Under the pieces are notes generated by a model. The model made no database searches, had not been told where the DNA came from, and saw only the letters and a list, made by a program, of their open reading frames with translations. Below are positions 17,050-25,047 of a stretch of 64,000 nucleotides of DNA, in pieces. Made by a program: the position numbers and the translations under genes. Each line of letters begins with the position of its first letter. Position 1 is the first letter of the stretch. Origin of the DNA: JARBUG01 sp035628915 (lineage in GTDB: Bacteria > Bacillota > Sulfobacillia > Symbiobacteriales > Symbiobacteriaceae); the NCBI GenBank assembly GCA_035628915.1, contig DASPIW010000053.1:124001-188000 (forward strand), given 5' to 3'.

Positions 17050-17807
17050 TTGGTTCCGCCTCCCTCCGCAGCAGCGACGGCCTTCTTGGCCGCCTCAACT
17101 TGGCGGTCGATCAGTTCAAACTGCTCGGCGTACTTCAGCTGGTTCTCCTTCTCCTTGTCAACCACGGCGAGGTACTTCTTGTACATCATCAATGATTCGG
17201 CCTTCTTGTCGGCCGTCTCATAGATCCAGGCGAGGTTGAAGATGGCCCACAGGTAGTTCTCATCCTGCTTCAGGACTTCGTTTTCGTACTCCAGCGCCTT
17301 CTTGCTGTCACCGGCGTAGTAGTACGTCAGGCCGAGGTAGGACTTGGCGTAGAGGTTGTCCGGCTCTTCCTTGATCACCTTTTCATATTGGGCAATCGCC
17401 TTACGGAATGAAGCCACGGCGGACGTGCGGTCGCCCTTGTTCAGGAAGTCAACACCTTCGTCCATGTACTGGCCGGCCATGCCCAGCGGCGACAGGCCGC
17501 TCGGAGCCTCGCTGGTCGCGTCGACGGACGTGGACTCCAGCGGGCCGCCGCCACCCGACGATGTCCCCATCCAGTAGCCGGTCACAATGCCGGCGCCGAA
17601 GCCGAGCAGAATCAGAAGCCCGACGGCCGTGGTGCGCCCGATGCGCTGGGGCGAAAACAGGCCGGGCCCCCGGCCGGGAGCCGGCTTGGGGGCAGTGGCG
17701 GGCTTATGGACGGCTTTTTTGGGTGCGCGTTCTTCCGGTGCCCGGGCACCGCAGGTGTTGCAGTAGTGGCCGTTGAGTTCGGCGCCGCAGTTCTGGCATG
17801 TAGCCAT
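17046..17807 (-). CDS. Zinc-ribbon, single-TM, TPR-repeat protein
   Basis: A 253-residue protein. An N-terminal zinc ribbon has Cys4, Cys7, Cys16 and Cys19. A Pro/Ala/Lys linker leads to one membrane helix at about 57-76, then a Gly/Ser stretch. Residues about 110-240 hold three tetratricopeptide-like repeats (for example NLYAKSYLGLTYYYAGDSKKAL). The ribbon faces the cytoplasm and the TPR part probably lies outside, where it could bind apocytochromes, as the TPR protein CcmI (CycH) does in system I. It is coupled to resA by overlap, which supports a role in cytochrome maturation. The ATG has AAGGAGG upstream. Confidence 0.8.
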   Translation of the reverse strand: MATCQNCGAELNGHYCNTCGARAPEERAPKKAVHKPATAPKPAPGRGPGLFSPQRIGRTTAVGLLILLGFGAGIVTGYWMGTSSGGGGPLESTSVDATSEAPSGLSPLGMAGQYMDEGVDFLNKGDRTSAVASFRKAIAQYEKVIKEEPDNLYAKSYLGLTYYYAGDSKKALEYENEVLKQDENYLWAIFNLAWIYETADKKAESLMMYKKYLAVVDKEKENQLKYAEQFELIDRQVEAAKKAVAAAEGGGTK

Positions 17808-17852
17808 GAGGAACCTCCTTGACTTGGGCGATTGCGAAAAGGAAGCGTCTGT

Positions 17853-18455
17853 CTACTTGCCTGCCGGCGGCATGGGCGTCGGCGTAGGCTTTAGTCCTTC
17901 GGCCTGGTACTTTGCGTCAACTTCGTTTCGGATCTGGGTAAGCGTCTTGCCCTGAGCGAGGCCTTTTCTCACGTCACGCGTGATGTCTACGCAGACCCCT
18001 CAGCCAAGGGCATGTGCGTCGTAGCCGAGGATGGTGCCGTTCTTGTCCCACCGGTAGTAACAGCTGGCATTATCGGTGTGGCCCACCGAGTTGCAGCCGC
18101 AGTAACACGGAATGTACCGGAGCTCTTCGTAGTGCTCAGCCGCCCAGGCGTAGTCGGCGACGATGCTGGGATCCGCCGTCGTCAGCCAGTTGGGCAGCGG
18201 ACCTGCCGCAGGAATTTCTGTACTGGAAAGGATTGTTCCTGTCTGTTTAGCCTTATTTGAGTCCATAAATGCGAGGATTGCCCCAACGACGACGACGATG
18301 GCGACGATTCCCGCCGTCAGGACCAACCACTGCGACGGGCCCCGGGAGGGATGCAGGGCGGGGTTTGCGGCGATTTCCGCGCCGCATGCCTGGCAGAACC
18401 GGGAAGGGATCGGCACCTGCGCCGAGCACCTGGGGCACGGTCTCGATTTCGGCAT
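17853..18455 (-). CDS. PCYCGC-motif membrane protein, probable selenoprotein with in-frame TGA
   Basis: Read as ordinary code the protein stops after 151 residues, at TGA 18002-18000, but the frame goes on for 48 more codons to a TAG. The layout is zinc ribbon (Cys7, 10, 21, 24), one membrane helix (43-63), then PCYCGC at 116-121. After the TGA the frame reads GVCVDITRDVRKGLAQGKT and ends in IRNEVDAKYQ. Relatives of this family carry a CxxC at this place followed by the same helix, so TGA falls on the first cysteine (position 152, giving U-G-V-C). The most economical reading is selenocysteine. It leads the operon with the TPR protein and ResABC, suggesting an extracytoplasmic redox or metal role. 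A frameshift-free nonsense mutation is the alternative. Confidence 0.78.
17974..17995 (-). promoter_or_regulatory. Candidate bacterial SECIS hairpin after the in-frame TGA
   Basis: On the minus strand, right after TGA-GGGG, UCUGCGU can pair with ACGCG-U-GA around the loop AGACAUC, with one bulge and a G as second loop base. It sits close to the TGA, at the short end of what is seen for bacterial SECIS elements. An alternative tiny hairpin is GUCU-GCGU-AGAC. This was folded by eye only. Confidence 0.4.
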
Positions 18456-18839
18456 TAGGTCCCTCCAGAAAGTCAGTTTGTCATAATCACGTTATCAGCG
18501 CGAGGCCAATAGTCGCTATTGACCTTCGGACCGATTCTCGGGGTGCACAGGCACAAGGTTTGATGTCACCAACGGTCTATGCGTAAGGACCCAAACGACG
18601 GCGGCAAAAAGGAGGAAAGACCATCCTTTTGTGCTGCCGGTAAGTCGCAGGACCGAGAACCGTGGCAGATGCCGGATTAGCACCCATTTGGGTTGGGTCG
18701 GGCGTGCAACCGATGAGAATCATTGGTACTCTTTTAAGGTCTAATGCCCCATCAGTTCAGTGCTCTGAAGGTCTACCCACCTACCACCCGGATGGCTACA
18801 GTGAAATCAGGAACAGGGTGCGGGAGGGGGTGATGGAGC
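18456..18839. promoter_or_regulatory. Divergent control region of the Res operon and the cytochrome gene
   Basis: A 384-bp gap without a credible gene. CAATAG-TCG-CTATTG (18507-18521) is a perfect 6-bp inverted repeat. On the minus strand it overlaps TTGGCC, which with TTATGA 17 bp further could form a weak promoter for the PCYCGC-res operon. No clear plus-strand promoter was found. Confidence 0.35.
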
Positions 18840-19277
18840 ATGCACAAGAAATGGGCCCTGCGCGTTCTGTTTGTACTGGGCGCCACATTGGGCGTGTTCC
18901 TATCTTCGCACTGGTGGACTTCGCCAATGCGGACGTATACGCAGTCCTGCGCCACCTGCCATAAGCAGAGCGAACAGGTGATGAAGGAGAACATCCGGAA
19001 CATCCAGGACCGCAACAAGGAGGCGCTGGACCGGGCCAGCGAGGCCAACATGGCCGCGACGCTGGCGATCGAAAAGGCATTGAGTACGCCCCGAGTGGAC
19101 ACAAAGCTCCTCGATGAGGCACGGGCGCTGCAGCGGGAGTCGCAGTTCTACTGGGACTATGTGGGTGCCGAGGACTCCATGGGCTTCCATAACCCCTCCA
19201 AGATGATGGAGACCCTGGCCGATTCGATCGACCTGGCCCGCCAGGCGGAGCTGAAGGCGGTGCAGGCGGCCAAGTAG
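18840..19277 (+). CDS. Membrane-anchored monoheme c-type cytochrome, NrfA-tail-like
   Basis: A 145-residue protein. An N-terminal signal anchor (residues about 5-23) is followed by one haem site CATCH (Cys37, Cys40, His41). The rest is helical. Its C-terminal part contains YVGAEDSMGFHNPSKMMETL, which resembles the distal histidine region of pentahaem nitrite reductase NrfA, so the protein looks like a one-haem relative of the NrfA/multihaem fold end. It would be a substrate for the divergent Res system. The ATG has a GGAG site upstream that is somewhat close. The electron partner is unknown. Confidence 0.75.
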   Translation: MHKKWALRVLFVLGATLGVFLSSHWWTSPMRTYTQSCATCHKQSEQVMKENIRNIQDRNKEALDRASEANMAATLAIEKALSTPRVDTKLLDEARALQRESQFYWDYVGAEDSMGFHNPSKMMETLADSIDLARQAELKAVQAAK

Positions 19278-19290
19278 TGCCGCCAAATAG

Positions 19291-19330
19291 AGCAAGAAGG
19301 GAGAGGCAGTCAAGCCTCTCCCTTCTTGCT
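19291..19330. terminator. Bidirectional terminator between convergent genes
   Basis: A perfect 17-bp stem (19291-19307 with 19314-19330, loop AGTCAA) lies between the cytochrome gene and the lipase gene, which converge here. Minus-strand continuation is CTATTTGG; on the plus strand the T-tract is poor. Confidence 0.75.
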
Positions 19331-19352
19331 GCAGCCTTCCCGCACGCGGCGG

Positions 19353-20663
19353 CTACCGGAAAGCCCGCACCAGCAGCAAACTCGCCTCGGCCATGGTCAG
19401 GGGCTGATCCGGCGGCATGCCGGCAGCCTCCCCGTCCGCGGGCAATCCCTTCGCCCGGGCGATCAGGGCAGCGGCTTCACCCCGGGTGATCGGCTCATCG
19501 GGCCCGAAGGCGGCGCCCGGCTCCACCAGCTTCGCATCGCGGGCGGCCTCAATCCAGCCGGCGGCCCAGTGACCCGCCAAATCGGCCACGGTGGGCGCCC
19601 GGAACCGCTCTTCCAGGCCCATCCCCTTCGCCACTGCATACATGAACTCGGCCCGGGTCATGGGCCGGTCGGGCGTGAAAACCCGCTGGCCCTTCGCACC
19701 GACTTCGTAGGGCACCAGGCTGCCGAGCGCCGGCCTGATCTCCCCTGCGAACTCGTGCCCCGTGAGGTCGAACCAGTCCTGGCAGTTCGGGTCGCACGGG
19801 CGCAGGGGGGCCGGCATGTTCCTGGCCAGCAGGAAATCGGCCACCTTCTCCAGCACCTCGGGGCTGTCCAGGCTCTGCAGGTGGGGGCTCTTCAGCACCA
19901 GCAGCCCGGCAGCCAGGTCAGACCGGAGAATCGCCTGCAGTTCGTCCGGCGTGGGCCCCAGCCGGAAGACGGCGGTGCGGGCGCCGGGCCAGGCCAGCTG
20001 GCTTGCCACGGTAACAGCCCCGTCATGCCCCATGAGCTCGGGCGCGAGCCCCTGGCGCCACGTCGAGGCGATGGCCAGGACCGGCACGGTGTAGTCCCCG
20101 AAGCGGCGGGCTCTTGCTTCGATACTGATCAGGGCGGCGCTGCCTGCCTGCAGGTCCCCCGGCACGGCGAGCTCAGCCGGCCGTTTGACGGTAACACCTG
20201 CTGCCGTAAGCAGGCTCTTTAGCTGTTCGGTCGAGAGTGCGCCTTCGTGGGGAGTGTTGATGGTCACCACCCGGCGGACCAGTGCGGACGTCTCGCCGGT
20301 GGCGATCAGGCGGGCGATCAGGCCGCCCCGGCTGTGACCCACCAGGTCGACGTCGGGCGCCCCGGTCCGGCTAAGCACCCGGTGCACTTCGCTCAGGACC
20401 ACCCCGGTATCGTCAAAAAGGCCCAGGTGGCGGGTCAGCGCACGGGTCTCAGACAGATCGACCGGGAAAAGTGTCTGCCCCAGCTCGTACCCGCGCCCCT
20501 GCAGGTAGGCAATGGCGGTCTTCCAGGTCAGGTCCGGGCTCCCCCCCTGACCATGAATCAGCACCACCGGCACCAGCGGTGGCTCAGCCCGCGATGATAC
20601 GGGCGTCATCAGTCCGATCCCAAGCACCAGCCAAAGCAGCATGGCCAGGAGACGACGATACAT
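19353..20663 (-). CDS. Secreted lipase-like alpha/beta hydrolase with S-layer homology domains
   Basis: A 436-residue exported protein. A signal peptide (residues 1-26, ending VSSRAEP) is followed by an alpha/beta hydrolase domain with oxyanion loop VLIHGQGG and nucleophile elbow GHSRGG (Ser111). It resembles LipA/triacylglycerol lipase-type esterases. From about residue 300 two SLH-type repeats follow (RPMTRAEFMYAVAKGMGLEE; EPITRGEAAALIARAKGL), so the enzyme is likely held on the cell wall through secondary polymers. The ATG at 20663 has a GGGTGGGC site; an upstream in-frame GTG has none. The lipid or ester substrate is not known. Confidence 0.85.
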   Translation of the reverse strand: MYRRLLAMLLWLVLGIGLMTPVSSRAEPPLVPVVLIHGQGGSPDLTWKTAIAYLQGRGYELGQTLFPVDLSETRALTRHLGLFDDTGVVLSEVHRVLSRTGAPDVDLVGHSRGGLIARLIATGETSALVRRVVTINTPHEGALSTEQLKSLLTAAGVTVKRPAELAVPGDLQAGSAALISIEARARRFGDYTVPVLAIASTWRQGLAPELMGHDGAVTVASQLAWPGARTAVFRLGPTPDELQAILRSDLAAGLLVLKSPHLQSLDSPEVLEKVADFLLARNMPAPLRPCDPNCQDWFDLTGHEFAGEIRPALGSLVPYEVGAKGQRVFTPDRPMTRAEFMYAVAKGMGLEERFRAPTVADLAGHWAAGWIEAARDAKLVEPGAAFGPDEPITRGEAAALIARAKGLPADGEAAGMPPDQPLTMAEASLLLVRAFR

Positions 20664-20815
20664 GCACGCCCACCCCACGGTATTTTTTCAGACTTCTTCG
20701 CCATTTGCCCAGTATTTTCCTTCTGTGGTGGTGATTGTTTTCGCAGAGACACCGCGACCTTTCGAAGCTCAATTACGTTCTAAAAGACGTGAGGATATGG
20801 GAGGAGGTCGGCGGT

Positions 20816-21778
20816 ATGCGCAAGTGGTTGATCGGTCTGATGGCATTGCTGGTGCTGATTCCTGCTGTGGCGCTCTACATCGATGGGCGCAGGGGTCGGG
20901 TTGAAGCTTCGGACTTGCCGCCGACTGCTGCCTTGCCGGCAACAGCCATCTCTCTTCCTGACCCTGTTCCTGCCTCGACCGCAGCCCCGGCTCCTGCCCC
21001 GGCTCCGGCCCCTGCCCCGCCTGCATGGTCAAAGGCGGCGGCGCTGGGAGAAGCCGTAGACCGGGCCATGCGGGATTTCCCAGGCGAGTACAGCGTCGTC
21101 GTCCATGACCTGCTGTCAGGCCGGGAGTGGACGGTCAACCCGGACCGGCGCTACCACCCTGCCAGCACCATTAAGATGCCTGTCACATTGTATGCGCTCG
21201 AGCAATACCGGGCGGGCAGGCTGGGCTGGCAGGACGGCATCGTCTATACAAAGGCTGACTTTGAATCGCCCGGAGGCGGCGCCTTCGAGACGTCGCCGTT
21301 CGGCGGGGTCTATCCGGTGGAAAACCTGGTCGGGCGGGCCCTGCGGTATAGCAACAACGTCGCCGTCAATATGCTGGGGCGCCATCTGGGCTGGGACAAC
21401 ATCCGTGCCTGGACGCGGACCATCGGGGGCGAACTGTACCGGGCCAGTGACGGCATGCCGCAGGTGACCGCCCTGTCGGAGCTGGGCTGGTGGCTGCACC
21501 TGGAACGGCTCTCCCGCATCGATCCGAAAACCGCCGAGCTGGTGCTGCAGCCCCTGCGGGAAGTCGCCTATGACGGCCGCATCGCCGCCGGTCTGCCGGA
21601 GGGCGTGCAGTATCTGCACAAGTTCGGCTCCTATGACGGCTACTACCACGACGGCGGCTGGATCATGGGCGACAAGCCCTTCGTGCTGGTTGTCCTGACG
21701 CACGGGGCGCGCGAAGACGAGGCGGATGCGGCGATCACCCGGATCACCTCCGCAGTATATCAGGTCATGGAAAAGTAG
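20816..21778 (+). CDS. Class A beta-lactamase-like serine hydrolase, membrane-anchored
   Basis: A 320-residue protein. One N-terminal helix (residues 4-21) is followed by a Pro/Ala linker (about 51-70) and a beta-lactamase class A fold. The catalytic pair is Ser117-x-x-Lys120 in PASTIKMP. The second motif reads SNN rather than SDN, and the KTG box appears as KFG (LHKFGSYDG). These changes are common in non-resistance members, so real beta-lactam hydrolysis is uncertain. The ATG at 20816 has GGAGGAGG upstream. It is divergent from the lipase-SLH gene and ends at its own terminator. Confidence 0.85.
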   Translation: MRKWLIGLMALLVLIPAVALYIDGRRGRVEASDLPPTAALPATAISLPDPVPASTAAPAPAPAPAPAPPAWSKAAALGEAVDRAMRDFPGEYSVVVHDLLSGREWTVNPDRRYHPASTIKMPVTLYALEQYRAGRLGWQDGIVYTKADFESPGGGAFETSPFGGVYPVENLVGRALRYSNNVAVNMLGRHLGWDNIRAWTRTIGGELYRASDGMPQVTALSELGWWLHLERLSRIDPKTAELVLQPLREVAYDGRIAAGLPEGVQYLHKFGSYDGYYHDGGWIMGDKPFVLVVLTHGAREDEADAAITRITSAVYQVMEK

Positions 21779-21810
21779 GGAGCCCGGGGTTGCCGGGCTC
21801 CGTTTCTGTT
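21779..21810 (+). terminator. Intrinsic terminator after the beta-lactamase-like gene
   Basis: A 9-bp GC stem (21779-21787 with 21793-21801, loop GGTTG) followed by GTTTCTGTT. Confidence 0.85.
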
Positions 21811-21895
21811 GTTCGGCACCCCCTCTATCCTTGGTGGCGAAATACTGGTACATTGAAAGTGTCTGAAGATCCTGACGGGTTCCGGTCCAGCGGAG

Positions 21896-22345
21896 GTGGT
21901 GGCCATAAGGGAGAGATTCATCATGCTAGTCGAGGACGATTCAGACCACGTGGCGCTCATCCTCCGGTCACTGCGGCGGCAGGAAATGCGCGACGATGTG
22001 CTGGTCATGCTTGACGGCGAAGAAGCGCTGGACTTTCTGTTTGGCAGGGGCGCCTTCCTGGGCCGGGATACCAGCGTATTGCCGTCCGTGATTCTGCTGG
22101 ATCTGAAGCTGCCCAAAGTAAGCGGTCTGCAGGTTCTTGAGCAGATCCGCAGCGATGAGCGGACGCGCCGGCTGCCCGTTGTGGTGCTGACTTCATCAGA
22201 CGGCGCGGAAGACATCCGGGAAAGCTATCGGTTGGGCGCCAACAGTTTCGTCCACAAGCCCGTCGACTTCCGCGAGTTCCTGGAGACGATCCGGCAGTTG
22301 ACCCTTTACTGGATGAACTTGAACCAGGTACCAACGGCACCCTAG
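21896..22345 (+). CDS. Single-domain response regulator (Rcp1-like)
   Basis: A stand-alone receiver domain of about 149 residues with no output domain. Acidic residues EDD near 13-15 and the phospho-acceptor Asp69 in VILLDLKLP are present, as are the Ser/Thr (VVVLTSSD) and Lys (FVHKPVDF) positions. The long insert between helix 2 and strand 3 is typical of Rcp1/CheY-like partners of hybrid or phytochrome-type kinases. No kinase gene is nearby. The start is uncertain: GTG 21896/21899 lies too near GGAGG, while ATG 21923 has AAGGGAG at good spacing but would remove the first beta strand. Confidence 0.85.
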   Translation: MVAIRERFIMLVEDDSDHVALILRSLRRQEMRDDVLVMLDGEEALDFLFGRGAFLGRDTSVLPSVILLDLKLPKVSGLQVLEQIRSDERTRRLPVVVLTSSDGAEDIRESYRLGANSFVHKPVDFREFLETIRQLTLYWMNLNQVPTAP

Positions 22346-22359
22346 CCGAGGAACTACAA

Positions 22360-22394
22360 GCGCCGCCCGGGTCGGGAGGACCCCCGGGCGGCGC
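22360..22394 (+). terminator. GC-rich hairpin after the response regulator
   Basis: A perfect 12-bp stem (22360-22371 with 22383-22394) lies 15 nt after the stop. It is followed by CGCCGCAATTTCC, so the T-tract is poor. It may end or attenuate transcription into the nitrilase gene. Confidence 0.5.
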
Positions 22395-22439
22395 CGCCGC
22401 AATTTCCTTCAGGTATCTTGCTGGTATGGAGGCGGTCTC

Positions 22440-23993
22440 GTGCGGATTGCATGCCTACAAACCCCTGCTTTTTCGCTGGATCAGGCCCCGGACGCCGCCC
22501 GGCATCTCCTGGGTGCCATCGGCGGTGCCCTGCGGGCTGTGCCCCGCCCCGACCTGCTGCTTCTGCCCGAAGTGGCATACCCGAGCTATTACCTGCCGGG
22601 GATTGCATCGGCCGCAGACCTGGACGCACGCCTGGCGGCCATGGGCGCCCCCACGGCGGCCGAATTCGCCTGCAGCCTGAGCCGCAAAGCCGCCGAGGGC
22701 GGCGTCTACATTGCGGCGGGCCTGGCCCTGGGGCGCCCCGACGGCGCCCTGGAGAACGCGATGGTGCTGTACGATCGGGAAGGCAAGCTAATCAACCGGG
22801 TGGGCAAGCAGTTCCTGTGGCACTTCGACGCCTGCTGGTTTGCCCCCGGGGCGCCGCCGCCCATTACGGAAGTGGACGGGGTTCCCACCGGGCTGTTCAT
22901 CTGCTGCGACGCCCGGGCGCCGGAGATTCCCCGCCGCCTGGCCCTGGCCGGCGCCCAGCTGATGCTGGACTCTACCAACTGGGTGACCAGCGGGCGCGAT
23001 CCGCGCAATCTGCCCAATGCGCAGCCCGATTACATGATGCGGGTGCGGGCGCTGGAGAACGGCATCTGGTTCGCCGCCGCCAACAAGGTAGGGCGGGAGG
23101 CGGATTCGATCGTCTACTGCGGCAAGAGCTGCGTGATTGGACCCGACGGCACGGTGCAGGGCATGGCCTCCTGCGACCAGCCGGAGACCTTGATTGTGGA
23201 GATTCCGGTGTCGCCGGGCGGCCTGGTGGGCGCCGGCCGCGGCGGTCTGGTGACCCGGCGCCCGGGCGAGTACCGCCGGCTGGGCGGAACGCCCGAAGTG
23301 CCGGCTGTTGAGCCGGCGCCCGCCCCATACGTGGCCGTGGTGCAGGTGCCGGATGATGACGCCCGCCTGCCCGCACTGCTCGCCGACCTGGCTGTGCACG
23401 GCGCCGACCTGGTGGTTCTGCCGGCGGGCGACCGGCCGCTGAGCGACCTGGTGGCGGCCTCCCGAGCGGCGCCCGTGCTGCTCCTCGGCACGGGGCGGGA
23501 AGACAGCCGGCGAACCGCGCTGCTCCTTCACGCCGGGCGCGAAGTGGGGCGGTACGATCAGGGCCACCTTAGTGATGCCGACCGGGCAGCGGGCCTTGTA
23601 CAAGGGCCCGCCGAGCCACCGGTCTTTGCGACGCCCATCGGGCGCATCGGGGTGATGATCGGGGAGGACGGCCTGGTGCCCGAAGTGGCCCGGGGCCTCG
23701 CCCTGGCGGGCGCCGACCTGATCGCCTGGCCGCACCGGCTGACCGAGCCGTGGATGGAGCCGTTTGTGCGGACCCGGGCGGCGGAGAACCGGGTGTTTGT
23801 GGCGGCCGCCGGGCCGGCGGAGCCGGGCGGCGAGTCGCTGGTGGCGGACCCTGCCGGACTGCCATTGGCCCGTACGTTCCCCGGGGTGCGGCAGGCCGTG
23901 GGCGCCTACTGCATCACGGCTGTGGCCCGGCACAAGGGCCTCGTGCCCGGCACTGCCGCGCTGACCCTGCCCAGGTACCCGGAATTGGTCTAG
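22440..23993 (+). CDS. Nitrilase-superfamily hydrolase fused to a second, inactive nitrilase domain
   Basis: A 517-residue cytoplasmic protein made of two carbon-nitrogen hydrolase domains. The first (1-285) has the full catalytic triad: Glu44 in LLPEVAYP, Lys123 in VGKQFLWHFD and Cys155 in FICCDARAPE. The second (about 292-515) keeps the fold signature but has lost all three: the Glu site reads VLPAGD, the Cys site reads VMIGEDG and no Lys is placed. The active half probably cleaves an amide or nitrile; the substrate is unknown. The GTG start at 22440 has GGAGG upstream. It precedes the dehydrogenase-DMT pair and could share their transcript. Confidence 0.85.
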   Translation: MRIACLQTPAFSLDQAPDAARHLLGAIGGALRAVPRPDLLLLPEVAYPSYYLPGIASAADLDARLAAMGAPTAAEFACSLSRKAAEGGVYIAAGLALGRPDGALENAMVLYDREGKLINRVGKQFLWHFDACWFAPGAPPPITEVDGVPTGLFICCDARAPEIPRRLALAGAQLMLDSTNWVTSGRDPRNLPNAQPDYMMRVRALENGIWFAAANKVGREADSIVYCGKSCVIGPDGTVQGMASCDQPETLIVEIPVSPGGLVGAGRGGLVTRRPGEYRRLGGTPEVPAVEPAPAPYVAVVQVPDDDARLPALLADLAVHGADLVVLPAGDRPLSDLVAASRAAPVLLLGTGREDSRRTALLLHAGREVGRYDQGHLSDADRAAGLVQGPAEPPVFATPIGRIGVMIGEDGLVPEVARGLALAGADLIAWPHRLTEPWMEPFVRTRAAENRVFVAAAGPAEPGGESLVADPAGLPLARTFPGVRQAVGAYCITAVARHKGLVPGTAALTLPRYPELV

Positions 23994-24065
23994 CAACACC
24001 CCTTACGCCCCAACGGCCTCTCCATTACAATGCAGACATACCTCGTGGAAAGAAGGACGCGGCAC

Positions 24066-25046
24066 ATGGCACGACCTAAGGTATATATCACCGCGCGGCT
24101 CCCGCAGGCAGCCCTCGACATCATCGCCGGGGAACTGGATTACCGCATCTGGGACGAAGAGTATGGCGCCGCCCCCCGGGACGTGCTGCTCAGGGAGATC
24201 GCCGGCGTCGACGGCGTGTTGACCATGCTGCAGAATCAGGTGGACGCGGAGTTCCTCGCCGCGGCCCCGCACTGCAAGGTGGTGGCCAACTGCGCCGTCG
24301 GCTATGACAACATCAATGTGCCGCTCCTGACCAGCCGGGGGGTACTCGCGACCAACACGCCGGGCGTCCTGACCGAAACGACCGCGGATTTGACCTGGAC
24401 GCTGCTGATGGCTGCGGCCCGGCGCATCGGCGAAGGCCAGGACGTGATCCGCCAGGGCCGCTGGAGCCAGTGGTCGCTCATGTTCATGACCGGCCAGGAC
24501 ATTTTCGGGGCGACGTTGGGCGTGGTCGGCGGCGGGCGCATCGGCTCCGCGGTCATTCGCCGGGCCAAGGGTTTCAACATGAACGTCCTTTATCACGGCC
24601 GCTCCCGGCAGCCCGCCCTGGAAGCCGAGACGGGCGCCCAGTACCGGGCGCTGGATGATCTGCTGCGCGAGGCGGACTTCGTCGTGGCGATGGTGCCCCT
24701 GAACGACCAGACCCGCGGCATGTTCGGCGCCCGGGAGTTCGCCCTCATGAAGGAGACCGCCGTCTTCGTCAACGCCTCGCGGGGCGGCGTGGTCAGGGAG
24801 ATGGAGCTGTACGAAGCGCTGAAGCAGGGGCGCCCGTGGGCCGCCGGGCTGGACGTCTTCGAGAAGGAGCCCATCGGTCCGGACCACCCGCTGCTCACGC
24901 TGCCCAACGTGACGGCGGTGCCGCACATCGGCAGCGCCTCGGTGGCGACCCGGACGAACATGGCCAAGCTGGCCGCTACCAACCTGGTGGCCGCCCTGAC
25001 GGGCCGCCGGCCGCCTTCGCTGATCAATCCGGAGGTACTGGGCTAA
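24066..25046 (+). CDS. D-2-hydroxyacid dehydrogenase (glyoxylate/hydroxypyruvate reductase type)
   Basis: A 326-residue NAD(P)-dependent dehydrogenase. The Rossmann nucleotide loop reads GVVGGGRIGSAV at about residue 155. Catalytic Arg lies in NASRGGVV, the Glu in LDVFEKEP and the His in PHIGSAS. The size and these motifs match glyoxylate, hydroxypyruvate or 2-ketogluconate reductases, which reduce the 2-keto acid to its D-2-hydroxy form. The ATG at 24066 has AAGGA at 8 nt. The DMT exporter gene starts 1 nt after its stop, so the two are co-translated; export or import of the product acid is a possible link. Confidence 0.88.
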   Translation: MARPKVYITARLPQAALDIIAGELDYRIWDEEYGAAPRDVLLREIAGVDGVLTMLQNQVDAEFLAAAPHCKVVANCAVGYDNINVPLLTSRGVLATNTPGVLTETTADLTWTLLMAAARRIGEGQDVIRQGRWSQWSLMFMTGQDIFGATLGVVGGGRIGSAVIRRAKGFNMNVLYHGRSRQPALEAETGAQYRALDDLLREADFVVAMVPLNDQTRGMFGAREFALMKETAVFVNASRGGVVREMELYEALKQGRPWAAGLDVFEKEPIGPDHPLLTLPNVTAVPHIGSASVATRTNMAKLAATNLVAALTGRRPPSLINPEVLG

Positions 25047-25047
25047 C

